A DNA stretch of 64,000 nt from Tribonema minus (Eukaryota; Sar; Xanthophyceae; Tribonematales; Tribonemataceae). The notes beneath the pieces were generated by a model, which was not told the origin of the DNA, made no database searches, and saw nothing but the letters and a program-made list of their open reading frames with translations. The stretch covers positions 355,001 through 419,000 of the forward strand of contig JAFCMP010000008.1 of the NCBI GenBank assembly GCA_017506865.1, written 5' to 3'. The stretch's first letter is position 1, and each line of letters opens with the position of its first letter. This document shows, piece by piece, positions 1-11,341 of this stretch. The position numbers and the translations under genes are program-made.

Positions 1-1966
1 AGCGCAGGGCACCCCTGCCTGGAGCATATTATTCAGAATCATTAGGTATGCATTGCTACTTGTCATGATGGTAAAAAATTCCACCAGAAAAGCAACAACA
101 CTCACTTTTTTCTTTTTTTGCTTGGTGTTTCACCTCAACATACACTTCTATTTGAAGTAGGCTCCACGCTCACGACCTTTTGTCTCCGGTGTTGCATTTC
201 ACGCAAAATCTGATGGCAAGACACTACCAAGGAGACTCTGCCATGGTTCCAGCCTGCGCTGCACCATGAGCATATGAGACGAGGATGAGACAGCAATACC
301 AAGATGAGTGCACCAGAGTACGCTGGGCGATCTACATAGCTTCAAGCGTGTTCTGGCAATCAAAATTACAGCTGACATAAAGAAACCGCGAGTGCTCTGT
401 GAGTTCGGGCTCTATTGCTGAACTCACAGCGCATCAGATCAAAGACACAGAAGGCGGTGATGACATCATCAGACGTGTGTGAGGTGGGGATAGGGTTACT
501 AATGGAGGCGGGGGGGCGGGGGGGGGGGAAGCGGCACGAACATGAAGTGAGGGCAGTTGCAGTGCAGCAGAGTAGTGTGCGTGCCAAGCTCTGGAGAAGG
601 TGGAGGGAGAGTCACCGGAGGGCACTTTGCATATCATGTGTCGTTGAGAGCGTTTTTACCCGGGGCATGAGGCATGATTGCGGTGCGGTGTCTGGCGCTG
701 GGTCCGCACTGATAGGCGTGTCAGCATATTGCCTGTGTAGGCACGTCGATTGGCGGAAGGGGGGGGGGGAGATGTGATGGCGTAACCCTGCCCTAACCCT
801 GAGCTTGCGGCACCCAGTGGGACACCGGCGGACCCAATTACAAATGTGTGTTATCTCATTTGTGCAGGCTTGAGGCGTAGCTTGGGGTGTGTGACTGTTT
901 GCATTGCCATGGGGGCGTATACTTGATGATATGCGCGTACCCTGCTGCAACTGGTCACACAGGAATCGTGGCATTGCTCGGTAGTGTGCCAATCCTCACC
1001 AAATGCACAGCGGTGCAGCTCTGTGGCCGCTTGGCAGTTGTTGTGTAAATGGGCGGCTCAGATGGAGTTATGCTTGCACTTGTATCTGGTGTAGTGGTAT
1101 GCAGCAGTGCCATCGTTCTTGTATGGTTTGCATGGGAATCACGCAATCCCAAAGCCCAACTGGGGACTTGATAACATGAAAATGTTCAGCATCAAAAGTT
1201 ACGTGATCATGCGTGCAGTCATTAAAAACGCTTGAATGCCCACACAGTTTTGCATTGACGCATGGCAAACCAAATATTAACCTCAAGTGAATTGCTATTG
1301 CTACAACCATCTTTGACTGGCACAGCCACTTCAAACTTCATCCATTACGCAGTCCAAGCGCAGTCTTGTGGTGCTTTGATCGCTTGATAACTTTCAGCAC
1401 AGTCCCAATCACAAGGGGGCCTTGTGAGCACTCATTCATGATCGACTGTGTGAAAACTCAGCGGCGGTTTGTTGAATTCACCATCTTTCAGCTCCTAATC
1501 CTGCTAAAGTGTAATCTTTTTGTTTGCCATGTATGTATGTGGTGCATCAGGGAAGTTTGGTATAGCTCCTGTAGCTTTTCCTCTCATTTGCACACAATGA
1601 TGTTGCAGAACATACTTCGAAGTATATGATTTGCATGCAGGCAGCCGTTTCAATGTGCAAGGTATCAATGTCACCTCGCAAGGCAGCTAAATGTGCACAT
1701 GCAGCAGCAACCTAGTCTGACCGAGCAGACCCTCTCAAGTCAGGGTCTGCACTTGCAACTGAATGGCAGCACAATGTCCATTGCACAAGCTCAGTAGTGG
1801 CGCAACAGTAATGACAACTGAGCATGCGGTCATGTACGACATTCGAATGGCAGCGCAAGCAGCAGCGAGACATCACAACTACAAAGACTGGAACAACACT
1901 CAGTAAAAATAATTGCATCGTGGCGCAGTCACCACGACCCAAAATCTCAAGTATCTGCTCCACGTG
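1..1966. other. Left flank without recognisable gene
   Basis: No reading frame in this stretch carries a domain I recognise. The open frames are short, overlap one another on both strands, and lack a consistent coding pattern. Visible features are poly-G runs near 510-530 and 763-772, and a pair of CCCTAA-like words near 790-800 that is too short to be a telomere tract. It may hold introns, UTR or decayed repeats. Confidence 0.5.
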
Positions 1967-4200
1967 CTACGCAAGGTCAGGTACCTGCTGTATACGCAAC
2001 GCGTAATCCTCGGTGGCCATGACCCACTCGTTGACCTCAGCTTTGAATGTGCGATGCGTGCACGCGAGGGGGTCCCACGGACACCCCTGCTCCCATGCCC
2101 ACTGGAGCACATGCAGATGCCCTCCTCGACTGGCTTCCCAGCACGTATTCGCGTCCCAGTGCGCACCGTTGAGCCGTGCCCACTGCATCAGCTCCAGGTG
2201 CCCTCCCAGCGTCGCCTTTGCGCACGTGCGCTTGTCCCAAGGGGCGCCGTTCGCACGAGCCCACTGCAACATTTCTAGGTAGCCGCACAACGCCGCGTAA
2301 GCGCAAGCGGTGGCGTCCAAGTCCGTGCCGTGTGCGTGCCGCCAGCGCAGGCACTCAAAGTGCCCATGAATCGCGGCGGCGTTGCACATGTAGACGGTGA
2401 GCACGGCGCCGTGGTCGTGCGCCCACTTCAAGACGGCGATGTGCCCATTTCTGGCGCCCTCTGCGGCGGCCAAATTGGCCATGTAGGGAGTCAACAGGCA
2501 GCCGAACACGCGCGCCCACTCCAACATGTCCAGGCGACCGCGCATGGCGGCATGGGGTATCATGTCGCCCCACCAGCAGCCGGCGGCGCGCGCGCACTCT
2601 GCGGTGTCGAGGCTGCCGCCGGTGTCGACAACGTAGCAGAGAATGTGTTCGCTCTTGGGGCAGCCGTTGGCAAACGCCCACCGCAGGAGGGGCGTGGAGG
2701 TGGCCATGAGATGTATGGCGGTTGAGGCGTGCTGCCGCTGCTGCTGCTGCTGCTGCTGATTGAGCGCTGCTGCATACAGGGCGCGCCACTCGCGGCTCAC
2801 TGATGACAACTGGAAAAAGCGGCCCGCGGGGCCCAGGAACTCAAAGACGCGGGCCCAGATATCAACACCTACCGGGAGTTTGGGGAGGAGGGCATTTGGC
2901 ACTGGTCTCAGCAGTGGCAGCACGTGAAGCGAGGTGTGTGATGTGAGATGAGCTGCACCATGGAGGCGAAGACATACAAAATGCTATGCTTGGGGAGGTA
3001 GATGCCGCGCCCTTTTGGCTCTTTCGTGGCATTCAGGACAATGAGGGCTCTCGTCCGCAAACACCATCACCTCCGGCGAAAGGGGACAATGACACCACCA
3101 TTGGTAGTGACAACCAATCACTAGGTTCCATGCAAAGTGGCAGATACGCATATGCATGCAGTGGTGCAGGGGGCCGGCTACTGACACTCTGGTGTGTACA
3201 CCCAAATCAAGGCGCCCTCGACTGCGCACTCGACCATGGACAGCGACAAGATCATCATGCTGGTCTGAATATCAACTGGAGTTTGTAGTTGGTGCGGAGC
3301 AGCGCCGCCTTGTGCGCGTGGCCTACCTCTGCGTGTCACTGAAATGAGGCAAGCGCAAAGGGATAAACATGCATCCAGATGTGGCTAGTCACTGACGCGG
3401 GTACACGCTAGTCTACAGGTACGGGATGGTTGATGTTGCAGTTCCAACGCTTGGGGGGGGAGTGGCAGCTGTCATTGGAGCAGGGCCTGGGTTTACATGC
3501 AACCGAATGTACCAAAGTCAGCTCATCTTGCAGCAGAATCGCATGCTAGGACAAAGCAGCAGAATATCATTCTGCCCTGTTGCAGTTATGCAGTGCGGCC
3601 GCACACACCGAGCCCCTCTGCGGCAGGCGCGTGCTTCTGATCCTGGCATTGATCTTTGTAACTCTGCCAGACCATGACAGGCTTGGCATCTACAGGTTAT
3701 ACTGCCAGAGTCGCACCAGCCTGAGCTTCTCACAAAGTAAAGGATGCAGATGCAGATAGCTCAGAGTCTGCTAGCCCAAAGAAGGCACTGGCTGGCGACA
3801 ATCTTGCCCTTGCTTAACGATAGCATCGGGCAAGCAAGCGTGACTTGCACCGAAGTAGGTGGTTTTGTCTCATATAGATAACATTTTGAATTCCATTGTC
3901 AACACATCAACTCATTATAATGTCCACTCCAGCCTCTTATTGTGTCCATTTCAGCGTCGCAGCGAGCAATGACACGTTCATTACGCTAAAATCGATTAAA
4001 AATGCTGCACACGACGGCGCATATATGATATATAGTAGGCTCAAGGAGGTGGAGGGCAGCTCCAGCAACCTTGCAGCAATTCGCATTGACAGAGCCTGCT
4101 GTGTGTGTGTTATCTCTCGTTGTGAAGTGAAAATGTTAAAAGTATGAAAATGAACGCGATTGCGCGCACGCTTACCAAGTTGCTGATGCTGCTCCACCAT
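1967..4200 (-). CDS. F-box-like/ankyrin-repeat protein, left paralogue (2 exons)
   Basis: Seen: exon 1 is 4176-4200 (ATG at 4200, eight codons plus one base). A GTAAG donor follows at 4175, and the acceptor TAG lies at 2871-2873. Exon 2 runs 2870-1967, so the intron is 1305 nt. The join completes a glycine codon and leads straight into WARVFEFLGPAGRF, an F-box-like segment ending in VSREWRALY. Then come a polyglutamine stretch and about nine 27-residue ankyrin-type units of the form GHLELMQWARLNGAHWDANT. Known: F-box proteins with repeat domains act as substrate adaptors of SCF ubiquitin ligases; ankyrin units bind proteins. Inferred: substrate-adaptor role. The same splice junction is conserved in the paralogue at 38003-40167, which is why I prefer this short first exon to the longer unspliced frame starting at 2923. 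The target is unknown. Confidence 0.75.
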
Positions 4201-4256
4201 CAAAAATTGCCGCCCGCAATCGTTCCAGCACTTGAGCCACCGCTTTCTGATTAATC
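1967..4256. repeat. Left arm of inverted gene duplication
   Basis: This segment is the diverged reverse complement of 37944-40167. Similarity covers both exons, about 56 bp upstream of the start codon, and scattered blocks of the intron, for example 3360-3730 against 38390-38720. It stops just after the stop codon on one side and at about 4256 on the other. The two arms are therefore head-to-head duplicated genes rather than terminal repeats of a mobile element. Confidence 0.75.
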
Positions 4257-4434
4257 CAATTATCCAACGCGCGCGCCGCCACTTTCAATTTTTTCTCTCA
4301 ACTTCACTTCCGTTGTTGAAGTTCCCACACTCTTTGGTTCCTGGGTACGTTAGTACGTATGGACTTGTATTTATAAAGGCCCAAGGGAGGCCGGGTTGCC
4401 TATGCAATCGAAAAGCTTGCGTCAACGCAGCAGC
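4257..4434. other. Short gap between ankyrin gene and non-LTR element
   Basis: These 178 bases lie between the end of homology to the ankyrin paralogue and the stop codon of the non-LTR retrotransposon frame. They presumably hold that element's 3' UTR and 3' end. A TTGAAGTT word sits at 4316-4323, the same word found at the target sites of the non-LTR copies at 45.8-57.9 kb. I could not fix the exact 3' terminus or a target-site duplication. Confidence 0.4.
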
Positions 4435-7400
4435 CTAGTCTGCGCTGTGCCCTAGGAGCTTGGATACCGGCGCCGCAACACAGCCCAGCATTCGCGCTCC
4501 ACGTGTGTACGCCATGACGCGCTCCGCCAACTCCCGCGCCAGCGATATGCTCAGCTCAATGAGGATCTGACGCTTAGCTAACCCGGCCTTGCGTAACACA
4601 TCTGCCTTCCCCCCCCCTGAGCACAGTGCTGAGTGCATTGCCAACTCCTTAACAAAAAGGCTTGTCTGCTTGCCCAGCCGTCCGTACGACTCCTGCACGA
4701 ATGGCACAAAAGCCCAAGATGACGTCAAGGTGCCGGTGTGGTGCTTGACCTTCGCGTCCTCCCCCACCCCAGCAGCATAGCCGTCCGTGTTCGAGGCATT
4801 TGTTTTGCCTGTCAGGTACGAGCTCGCTGTGGGCGCGCGCACACTTGTGTCTAGCACTATTCCCTTGTTACGGTATGCACTGCTAAAGTGCAGACACCCT
4901 GGGTCAATGACTGTGTCCGCCCGATACCCCGGTACCTTGAAGGCGCTAGCGTCCTCATTGCGGACAATAGAGACATGGTGCTGTCTCAAGATGCGCTGCA
5001 GGCACCGCTTTTGGGCAGTGTGTGTCGCGTTGTGCCCCCGTATGTGCTGGCTGGGGCAGCTGATCGCATGCGTGGAGGTGGGGCTCACATCACTGCACCG
5101 CCATGGGCACACCTCGCCCTGTATGCCCCACCCGTCTATGAAGATCGCAATCAAAATCATCGTGGCTGCTGCCATACTGGACATGGGCGCCGCACCCGGG
5201 CGGTCATTGGCAGTGGGTGGCACGCTCATCCACGCCATTGCCCCGGGCGCACGCTGGCTGCGCAGCTGCGCCAGGACCCGTGCGCTAGCCTGTTGGCGGC
5301 GGCGGCTGGTGTCGCGCGAGTCACCAATAGGTGCAGCCTGCGTCGGCTTGCCCACGGCACCAGCCGAGGCAGCCTCTAGGTCCTCCACCAGGCAATCCTC
5401 GTATTGACGTCGAAGAACATTTGAAAGGCCGGCTTGTAGTCCGTGCGTGAAGTGACCGCGCCGGCGGCGGGGCACTACCTTCCTGCAGATCTCGTCAGCA
5501 TAGGCCTCCCAGTCGTCGTCGTCGTCCTCCTGCCCGCCGCTGCAGCTGCTTTCTTCCGCGCTAGTTTGTGTTTTAGCGGGCGTGGAAGGGGCAGCCGCGG
5601 CAGCGGCTTGAGGGCCAGGTACGGTCGCCGCCGCAGCGGCCGCCTCGGCGCCAGGCACAATGCCGTGGGTGTGTGGGGCTGGCTCAGTGGTCACTGTCTC
5701 CGTGACGGCAGTTGCGGCGTAGATCGCTTGCACCGCAGTGGGGAGCGTCGACGCTGCGGCCGTCGTATCTGCTGCCCACCGTAGCAACGATGCTGGGAGC
5801 TGCTCGGCCACAGCTGTGCGTGGTTTTTCGCCGCCATCAGCTGTCAGCGCTCGCGTAGAGCGTCGCACGGCCTTGATGATTGGCGGCAGTCCCTGGTCCT
5901 CGCGTATTGCGCATGAGTGCTGCGCGAACCAGGTGACTGCGCCGTGTTCGTCAGTGCCGAGCCTCAGGGCCCCTGCTGCCACAGTGGCATGAATTATTGC
6001 CGGCCTCAGTGTTGTGCATGCCTGGGCCGTGTATGCGGCTGGTGCCAGTAGCCCCAAAAGCGGCATGCCCAGACCGCCTCGTCGCTCCGGCAACCGTGAC
6101 GCCCGCAGTGGCACTGCGATGTCCGTGAGTTCTGGCGGGCCCAAGCGCGGCAATACCAGCACGCTGCCACTGCTGGCTTCCTCATTGTCACCAGCAGTGC
6201 AGGCGGCCAGCAGGTGTGACTTCATGGCTGCCGCGGTAGAGCAGCCGTGCAGATGCAGCATGCGTTCGAGCGTCCATGCACAGAACCCGTCAAACGCGTG
6301 CAACCATGTCTCACTCAAAGCCGTGTCAACGACCCGAGCTAAGAAGCCCATGCGCTTCGTCAGTGACCTGCGTAGAATGAACTGTGCTGCCTGTAGGTGA
6401 TGCCGCGCCATTCCAGCTAGCTGCCACGACAATCGCCATGTCCCTGCGTCGACAAGATGCTTGCTCATGGCAGCGTGCACATAGGCTGGGTGCCCTACCG
6501 GTACCCCGACCGACGTAAAGCCCTGACTGGATTCTGGCATGGTGGTGTCCACAAACGGTATGTCAAGGGCGCGCAGGCGTGCTCTGGCCGCTTCATCAAA
6601 CACTGTGCCGCGCATGGCGATGGCCAGCGACTTGTCTGGTCGAACGCGTAGGCCCCCTGCCGCCAGCCGGCGGATCACCTCTGCCACCCCAGCGGCCGCT
6701 GCATCGTCGAAGTACTACGCAGCTTGCAGCACGTTGAGGTCATCCAGGAAAGCGCAGTGCGGGGCTGGCGGTTCCGCTGTGCTGTGGCCGTAGGCCGGCA
6801 TACTGCCGGGCGTCGCATTCACTCCATCAGGGTAGAAGAGTAGGAAGGCTGCTGCCACTGCAAAGTACAGCGGCCCTAGAGGGTCCCCTTGCTGGCATCC
6901 TAGGTGGGAGCAGATAATGCGAGCTTCACCGTTCACCTCCACCCGCATCTCTGGGGCAGTGTCACCACAGTATACGGACTCAAAGTGCGGGAGCAGCTCC
7001 GGGCAGAAAAGCATAAGCCCCCGCACAATGGCGGCGCGATCCACACTGTTAAATGCGTTCTCACAGTCCAGTTGGATAGTGGTGCCATACAGCTCGTGCC
7101 ACACGCGCGCGCGCGCTGCCACATGCTCGACGCCAGACCGGTATCCTACGCCAAACTGCGACATGGAGGCCAGCAGCCCCGATATCTTGCCCTTGACACT
7201 CCGTGCCGCTGTGGACCCGAGGAGTCTGCGCCAGACACTGGAGCAGGCGATCGGACGCCGCTTCTGTCCTATGCCTGAGAGGGCCGCGGCGCGGAGAAGC
7301 CGTTGCGATTGCTCCGGCAGCAGTTCGGGCTCAACAAGCAGCGTCGTGAACGCCTTGGCCAGGTGATGGGCGAATGCCGGTTCCATCACATCTGATTCTG

Positions 7401-8356
7401 AATCACCAGCTAGTCCTGGCGAGGCACTGCTCACGGGGCGGGTGGCTGCTTTCACTGGTGCACCAGGCCCAGCGGCCATCAAGAGGTGTTCATAGCGTAG
7501 GCCGTCCAGCCCTCCTGCCTTCCCCGCCCCTGCTGCGGACAAGGTCGACAGTATGTCTGCCGCCTCCACCTCGAGGCGCCGTCCGGCTGCGCTGGCAGCA
7601 TCCTCAGGCCTATCGCTGTGATCATGTGCCTGACCCGATTCGAAGACAGGACTGCCGCTGCCAGCTGGCCCGGTGCTCGTTGCCACCCCTGCGCTGTGTA
7701 AGCAGTGCCGCCGGGCGTCGCGTACCAGGCCGCGCACTTGCTCCATTGGCGTATCGACTACCCCCGGCCGGGTGCCAGTTTCAGGGTGCTTTGCTGCCAG
7801 CACCTGTGCCGTGACCTCGTCTGCTGGGGCGCATGCTTCACGCGCCTCTAGTCGTGCGGCAGCCAAGCCTACCCCCCGTCGCTTGCCTGAGAGGGCAGCG
7901 CATGCTGTTTGCTGCCTGGAGTCAGCCTCCGTCCAGTCGGCATCGAAGTTCGTTTGTGCCGACGCCATAGCTGCGTTGTTTGGTTTGGGGGCCCGCAGCG
8001 CCGCTGCTGCTGACAGCGTCTTTCTCAGTAGCTCCGCGAAGTCGCCAGACAGCAACGCTGCCAGCCGGGCCGCAGGCGGCATACCGGTTCCCTCCGGGTG
8101 CCTACCAAAGGCCATCGCTGCTAGCAGGTGCAGCAGCCTGTAGCCGCGCTGCACTAGAGTCTGAGAAACCTGATGAGCAAACGCCCCGGCACCATGGTGG
8201 AGGCGCACCCGTGCCGCCTCACGTGCACTGTCTGTGGCGTCCGCCAGTAGTCGTGTGGCGTGCTCCACTAGCCGTGCCCACTGGGTGCACTGCAGCTGAG
8301 TGCGGAAGGGGTTGGCAGTCGTGGTGAACCGCAGCAGCAGTAGATCCGCCTCATTG
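4435..8356 (-). pseudogene. pol: Reverse transcriptase and C-terminal half of the OTU-bearing non-LTR element
   Basis: Reads in one frame from 8356 to 4435 except for a TAG at 6715-6717. RT motifs are visible: GGLDGLRYEHL, a palm motif A LDCENAFNSVD, motif B CQQGDPLGPL and motif C FLDDL (6737-6751), where most families have F/YADD. The TAG lies just 11 codons after the catalytic FLDD. Near 5000-5110 a CX3C...HX3C cluster is followed by RGHN and, later, an acidic DTVID segment. This resembles the zinc cluster plus restriction-like endonuclease found at the C-terminus of R2/CRE-type elements. Known: such elements move by target-primed reverse transcription. Oddities: the TAG in the RT domain predicts a dead protein unless it is read through. 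The right end of this frame was cut by the gypsy insertion at 8361. Confidence 0.75.
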
Positions 8357-8360
8357 GTCT
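8357..8360. repeat. GTCT target-site duplication, left copy (gypsy)
   Basis: GTCT lies directly before the left gypsy LTR and again directly after the right LTR (27292-27295). A 4-bp duplication fits Ty3/gypsy integration, and removing one copy restores the host element's reading frame. Confidence 0.8.
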
Positions 8361-8758
8361 TGTCGTGAAGCGGCCGCCATTAGCGTGCATTAGGATGATA
8401 GATGTGTGTTGGCAGCACGTAGCACGCCTTGAGGTGGCCAGGGCTCAATTGGAGAGTTGTGCCCGTATTTGTCAACAGTCACCTCAAGTTGAATGGCAGC
8501 AGCGCTCAGCTGCATTTGTGCTTGTGTTCGCCTAATGATCAGAAACCGATCTACATGCTTTAAGGAAGGCTTTTGTCTGCTTTTGCACCGCCACGTTTAC
8601 CGGCGCCATGGCACTTGGTATCTGGAGAGAGTAGTTGCAAGCGCCGCTGCTTTCTCAAGGCAACATTCGCAGGCTTTAGGCTGTAACTGGAGCAATGGAG
8701 CAGTTCCTCACTCCTGAAGAGTCAACACTGTGAGCTGGGACACCACCCAGTCACCACA
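8361..8758 (+). repeat. Left LTR of gypsy element
   Basis: Matches 26894-27291 at a constant offset of 18533 bases. It begins TGTCGTGAAG and ends TCACCACA, the usual TG...CA form. A 74-codon frame inside it (8493-8717) recurs unchanged at 27026-27250, but it is LTR sequence, not a gene. Confidence 0.92.
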
Positions 8759-8759
8759 A

Positions 8760-8777
8760 TGGCTGATCTCGGCAGGT
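8760..8777 (+). other. Probable primer-binding site of gypsy element
   Basis: Two bases after the left LTR the sequence reads TGGCTGATCTCGGCAG. A TGG start is expected for a site that pairs with the CCA 3' end of a tRNA primer. I cannot say which tRNA. Confidence 0.5.
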
Positions 8778-8778
8778 T

Positions 8779-9168
8779 TTAGCCGACTATAGTTAGCTGC
8801 CAGACGCCCGCGTCCTCAACGAGGTTCGGCGGTAGCGGAGGGCCACGAGAGCTTGCAGCTGCCCACCTTTTCTGAAGGTTGAGGTAGCTGCGGGCAATTG
8901 ACGGTTCGAGAGCAAGATCGAGATAGCGTGCAGCCTGCCGGTCATCTGCGGCGTGGCGCTGCTGGCGACTGGACACGGACTCCACTGGCGTGGCTTGCGG
9001 CGAGCTGCTTCGGCGGCTTTCACGCTCGGCATTTTCAGCGGAGTTTTTGGGCCTGTACCAGGTGACATTGTTGCTTCGCCTTGCGAACGAAGGCTGCAGC
9101 AGTAGTGAGTTGCTGAATACTGCTACATTCGTGGCTGTTTGGAGGCGGTAGTGTTGGGTTGTAGTCAA
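8779..9168 (-). CDS. Antisense frame in gypsy leader, weakly like a tyrosine-recombinase N-terminal domain
   Basis: A 129-codon frame lies opposite to the element in its 857-base leader, starting at 9168 and stopping at 8779. Its last 50 residues contain ARYLDLALEPSIARSYLNL followed by KRWAAA and PPLPPNLVED. This spacing recalls the SAM-like core-binding domain of tyrosine recombinases (helix with S/T-x-R-x-Y, then W, then a PLP turn). No catalytic domain with R..HxxR..Y follows. It may be a captured fragment, an antisense accessory frame or chance. Confidence is low. Confidence 0.25.
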   Translation of the reverse strand: MTTTQHYRLQTATNVAVFSNSLLLQPSFARRSNNVTWYRPKNSAENAERESRRSSSPQATPVESVSSRQQRHAADDRQAARYLDLALEPSIARSYLNLQKRWAAASSRGPPLPPNLVEDAGVWQLTIVG

Positions 9169-9615
9169 AAAAAGGTGATTGCGTGCTTCAAGTTGGGGAC
9201 GGGTAAAGATATTCTGGCGTAGTCGGTAGCGATACTGTCTCGGGCTGGAGGTGTGGCGACGGCTTTGCTGCTGTTCACACTATTCGTAGCCCCTGCACTA
9301 TCGTTGCCTATCGCGGGAGGAATTTTGAGGAGAAACTGCAAAAGGGGAACTTTGACGCTTGCGGTTCACTTCGTCGGTGTGCGCTGTTTGCTTTCATCAC
9401 CTTCACTGTACGTCGGTGCTGGGGGGGGAATACACAGCGCTAATCAGGCAAGGCTTGGCAAGCATAGGAGACAAAGGAAGGGGGTGTCAAAGAGAGATAA
9501 CCTATTCTTGTTTGTGAAGTTGGAGAACTGACATTCAAGTTGGCAAGCTCTGTGTCTGGCTAACCATATTTCGGGTCTGTATCGAGGGAGAAGAAGCTTG
9601 ACTCGGAAGTTAATC

Positions 9616-11309
9616 ATGTCAGTACACAGTGCACAGAGTGGTTTGGAGAGCGAAGGAGGGTTGCAGTCGATTGTTCGAGGTCAGCGACGAACAGGTTCAA
9701 TTGCTGGCTCTATAACCACTTCAATCAATTCTGCTCGCCTGGCACGGGCAGAGGCTTTGGTGGATGCTGCACCGTTGAAAGGGCGTTCAGTGTACCGTGA
9801 AGGGGAGCCCCTGACAGCAGGCATACATCAGGTTGCTCGTAGAGCCATAACAACGGCTTGGTACGAATACCCTGCAGGCTATTTGGCAGCTCACTTGCAG
9901 TACTCACATGCCCGTCGTGAAAGCCCGTGGACAATCAACGAGCGACGTGCATTGTTCGAAGGAGAAGTACCACACTCTGGTGAGCTGGTTGTAGTGTGGT
10001 TTGGAAGAAATGACAAACTCGTAGGCCGTATGGGTGTGGTTGCGAAGCGTGATGGCGAAGTGTATGCAACACGTCTGCATGCGGATGACGAGACGCTGGG
10101 TGAGGAGTGGGAAGTAAAGCTGCTGGAGGGAGCGGAGAAGAACTACTCAGTTTGGCGACCCTCGGGTTACGAATTGGCATTATGGCATGACATGCATGCA
10201 CCAACTGTTAAAGGCAAGGCAGGCAAGTTGGATAAGGTGCATCTGGTGCAGGTGGCGCCAGCCTGGTGCCAGCCGATGGGCCGCTTCAGCAGGGCTCACG
10301 CGCTGATGGATTATGTTGTGGTCAGGAAAGTTGTGAGTGCAGAGGTCTGTCAAGTGGCGGCTCATCGACTAACCCCTTGCATCATGCCTGTCAACGCCCC
10401 GGTACGCTGCAAGATCACCACTCAGTGGGAGGATTGTAGGATGGCACAAGACTTCTTGAGCACTAACACAGAGGTAGATGAGGCCAATGTGTTCGACCCG
10501 CTCTTTCGCGTCAGGACGGAGGCTGGGGATGTAGTGTATGATGTGCCTGCCTCGCGCGTCGCAAACTGCACGACACCTTACTGGATCATGCCCGTGACGC
10601 CTTCGCACCCACCAGTCAACCCTCTCATTTGGGGCAAGGATGCAGGCCCACTGCTCTCTGACTATCTGCCGGTGCAGGTGGCGCCAGCCTGGTGCCAGCC
10701 GATGGGCCGCTTCAGCAGGGCTCACGCGCTGATGGATTATGTTGTGGTCAGGAAAGTTGTGAGTGCAGAGGTCTGTCAAGTGGCGGCTCATCGACTAACC
10801 CCTTGCATCATGCCTGTCAACGCCCCGGTACGCTGCAAGATCACCACTCAGTGGGAGGATTGTAGGATGGCACAAGACTTCTTGAGCACTAACACAGAGG
10901 TAGATGAGGCCAATGTGTTCGACCCGCTCTTTCGCGTCAGGACGGAGGCTGGGGATGTAGTGTATGATGTGCCTGCCTCGCGCGTCGCAAACTGCACGAC
11001 ACCTTACTGGATCATGCCCGTGACGCCTTCGCACCCACCAGTCAACCCTCTCATTTGGGGCAAGGATGCAGGCCCACTGCTCTCTGACTATCTGCCGCTC
11101 AGCAAAGGGCAGATGGTGGGGCTCGATGCTCCTCCACCACCTCTGGACTTTCAGGTCCCGGTGGATGTTGTGACCGGGAGGTTTGTGCCGCACACTTTGC
11201 ATGAGAATGCGTTAGGTCGTGCCGCAGTGCCTCGCTACGTGGAGGGCAATCCGCGGGGGGCGGATCTGGCCCAGTTACAGCAGCAGCAAGAAGAGGCACA
11301 GCAGTTGCT

Positions 11310-11341
<32 letters not shown>

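Noticed and set aside
415..1334. Overlapping short frames on both strands in the left flank
   Set aside because: No domain, no conserved pattern and no supporting splice or start context; consistent with chance.
8493..8717. 74-codon frame repeated unchanged at 27026-27250
   Set aside because: Lies wholly inside the two gypsy LTRs; duplication reflects LTR identity, not a gene.
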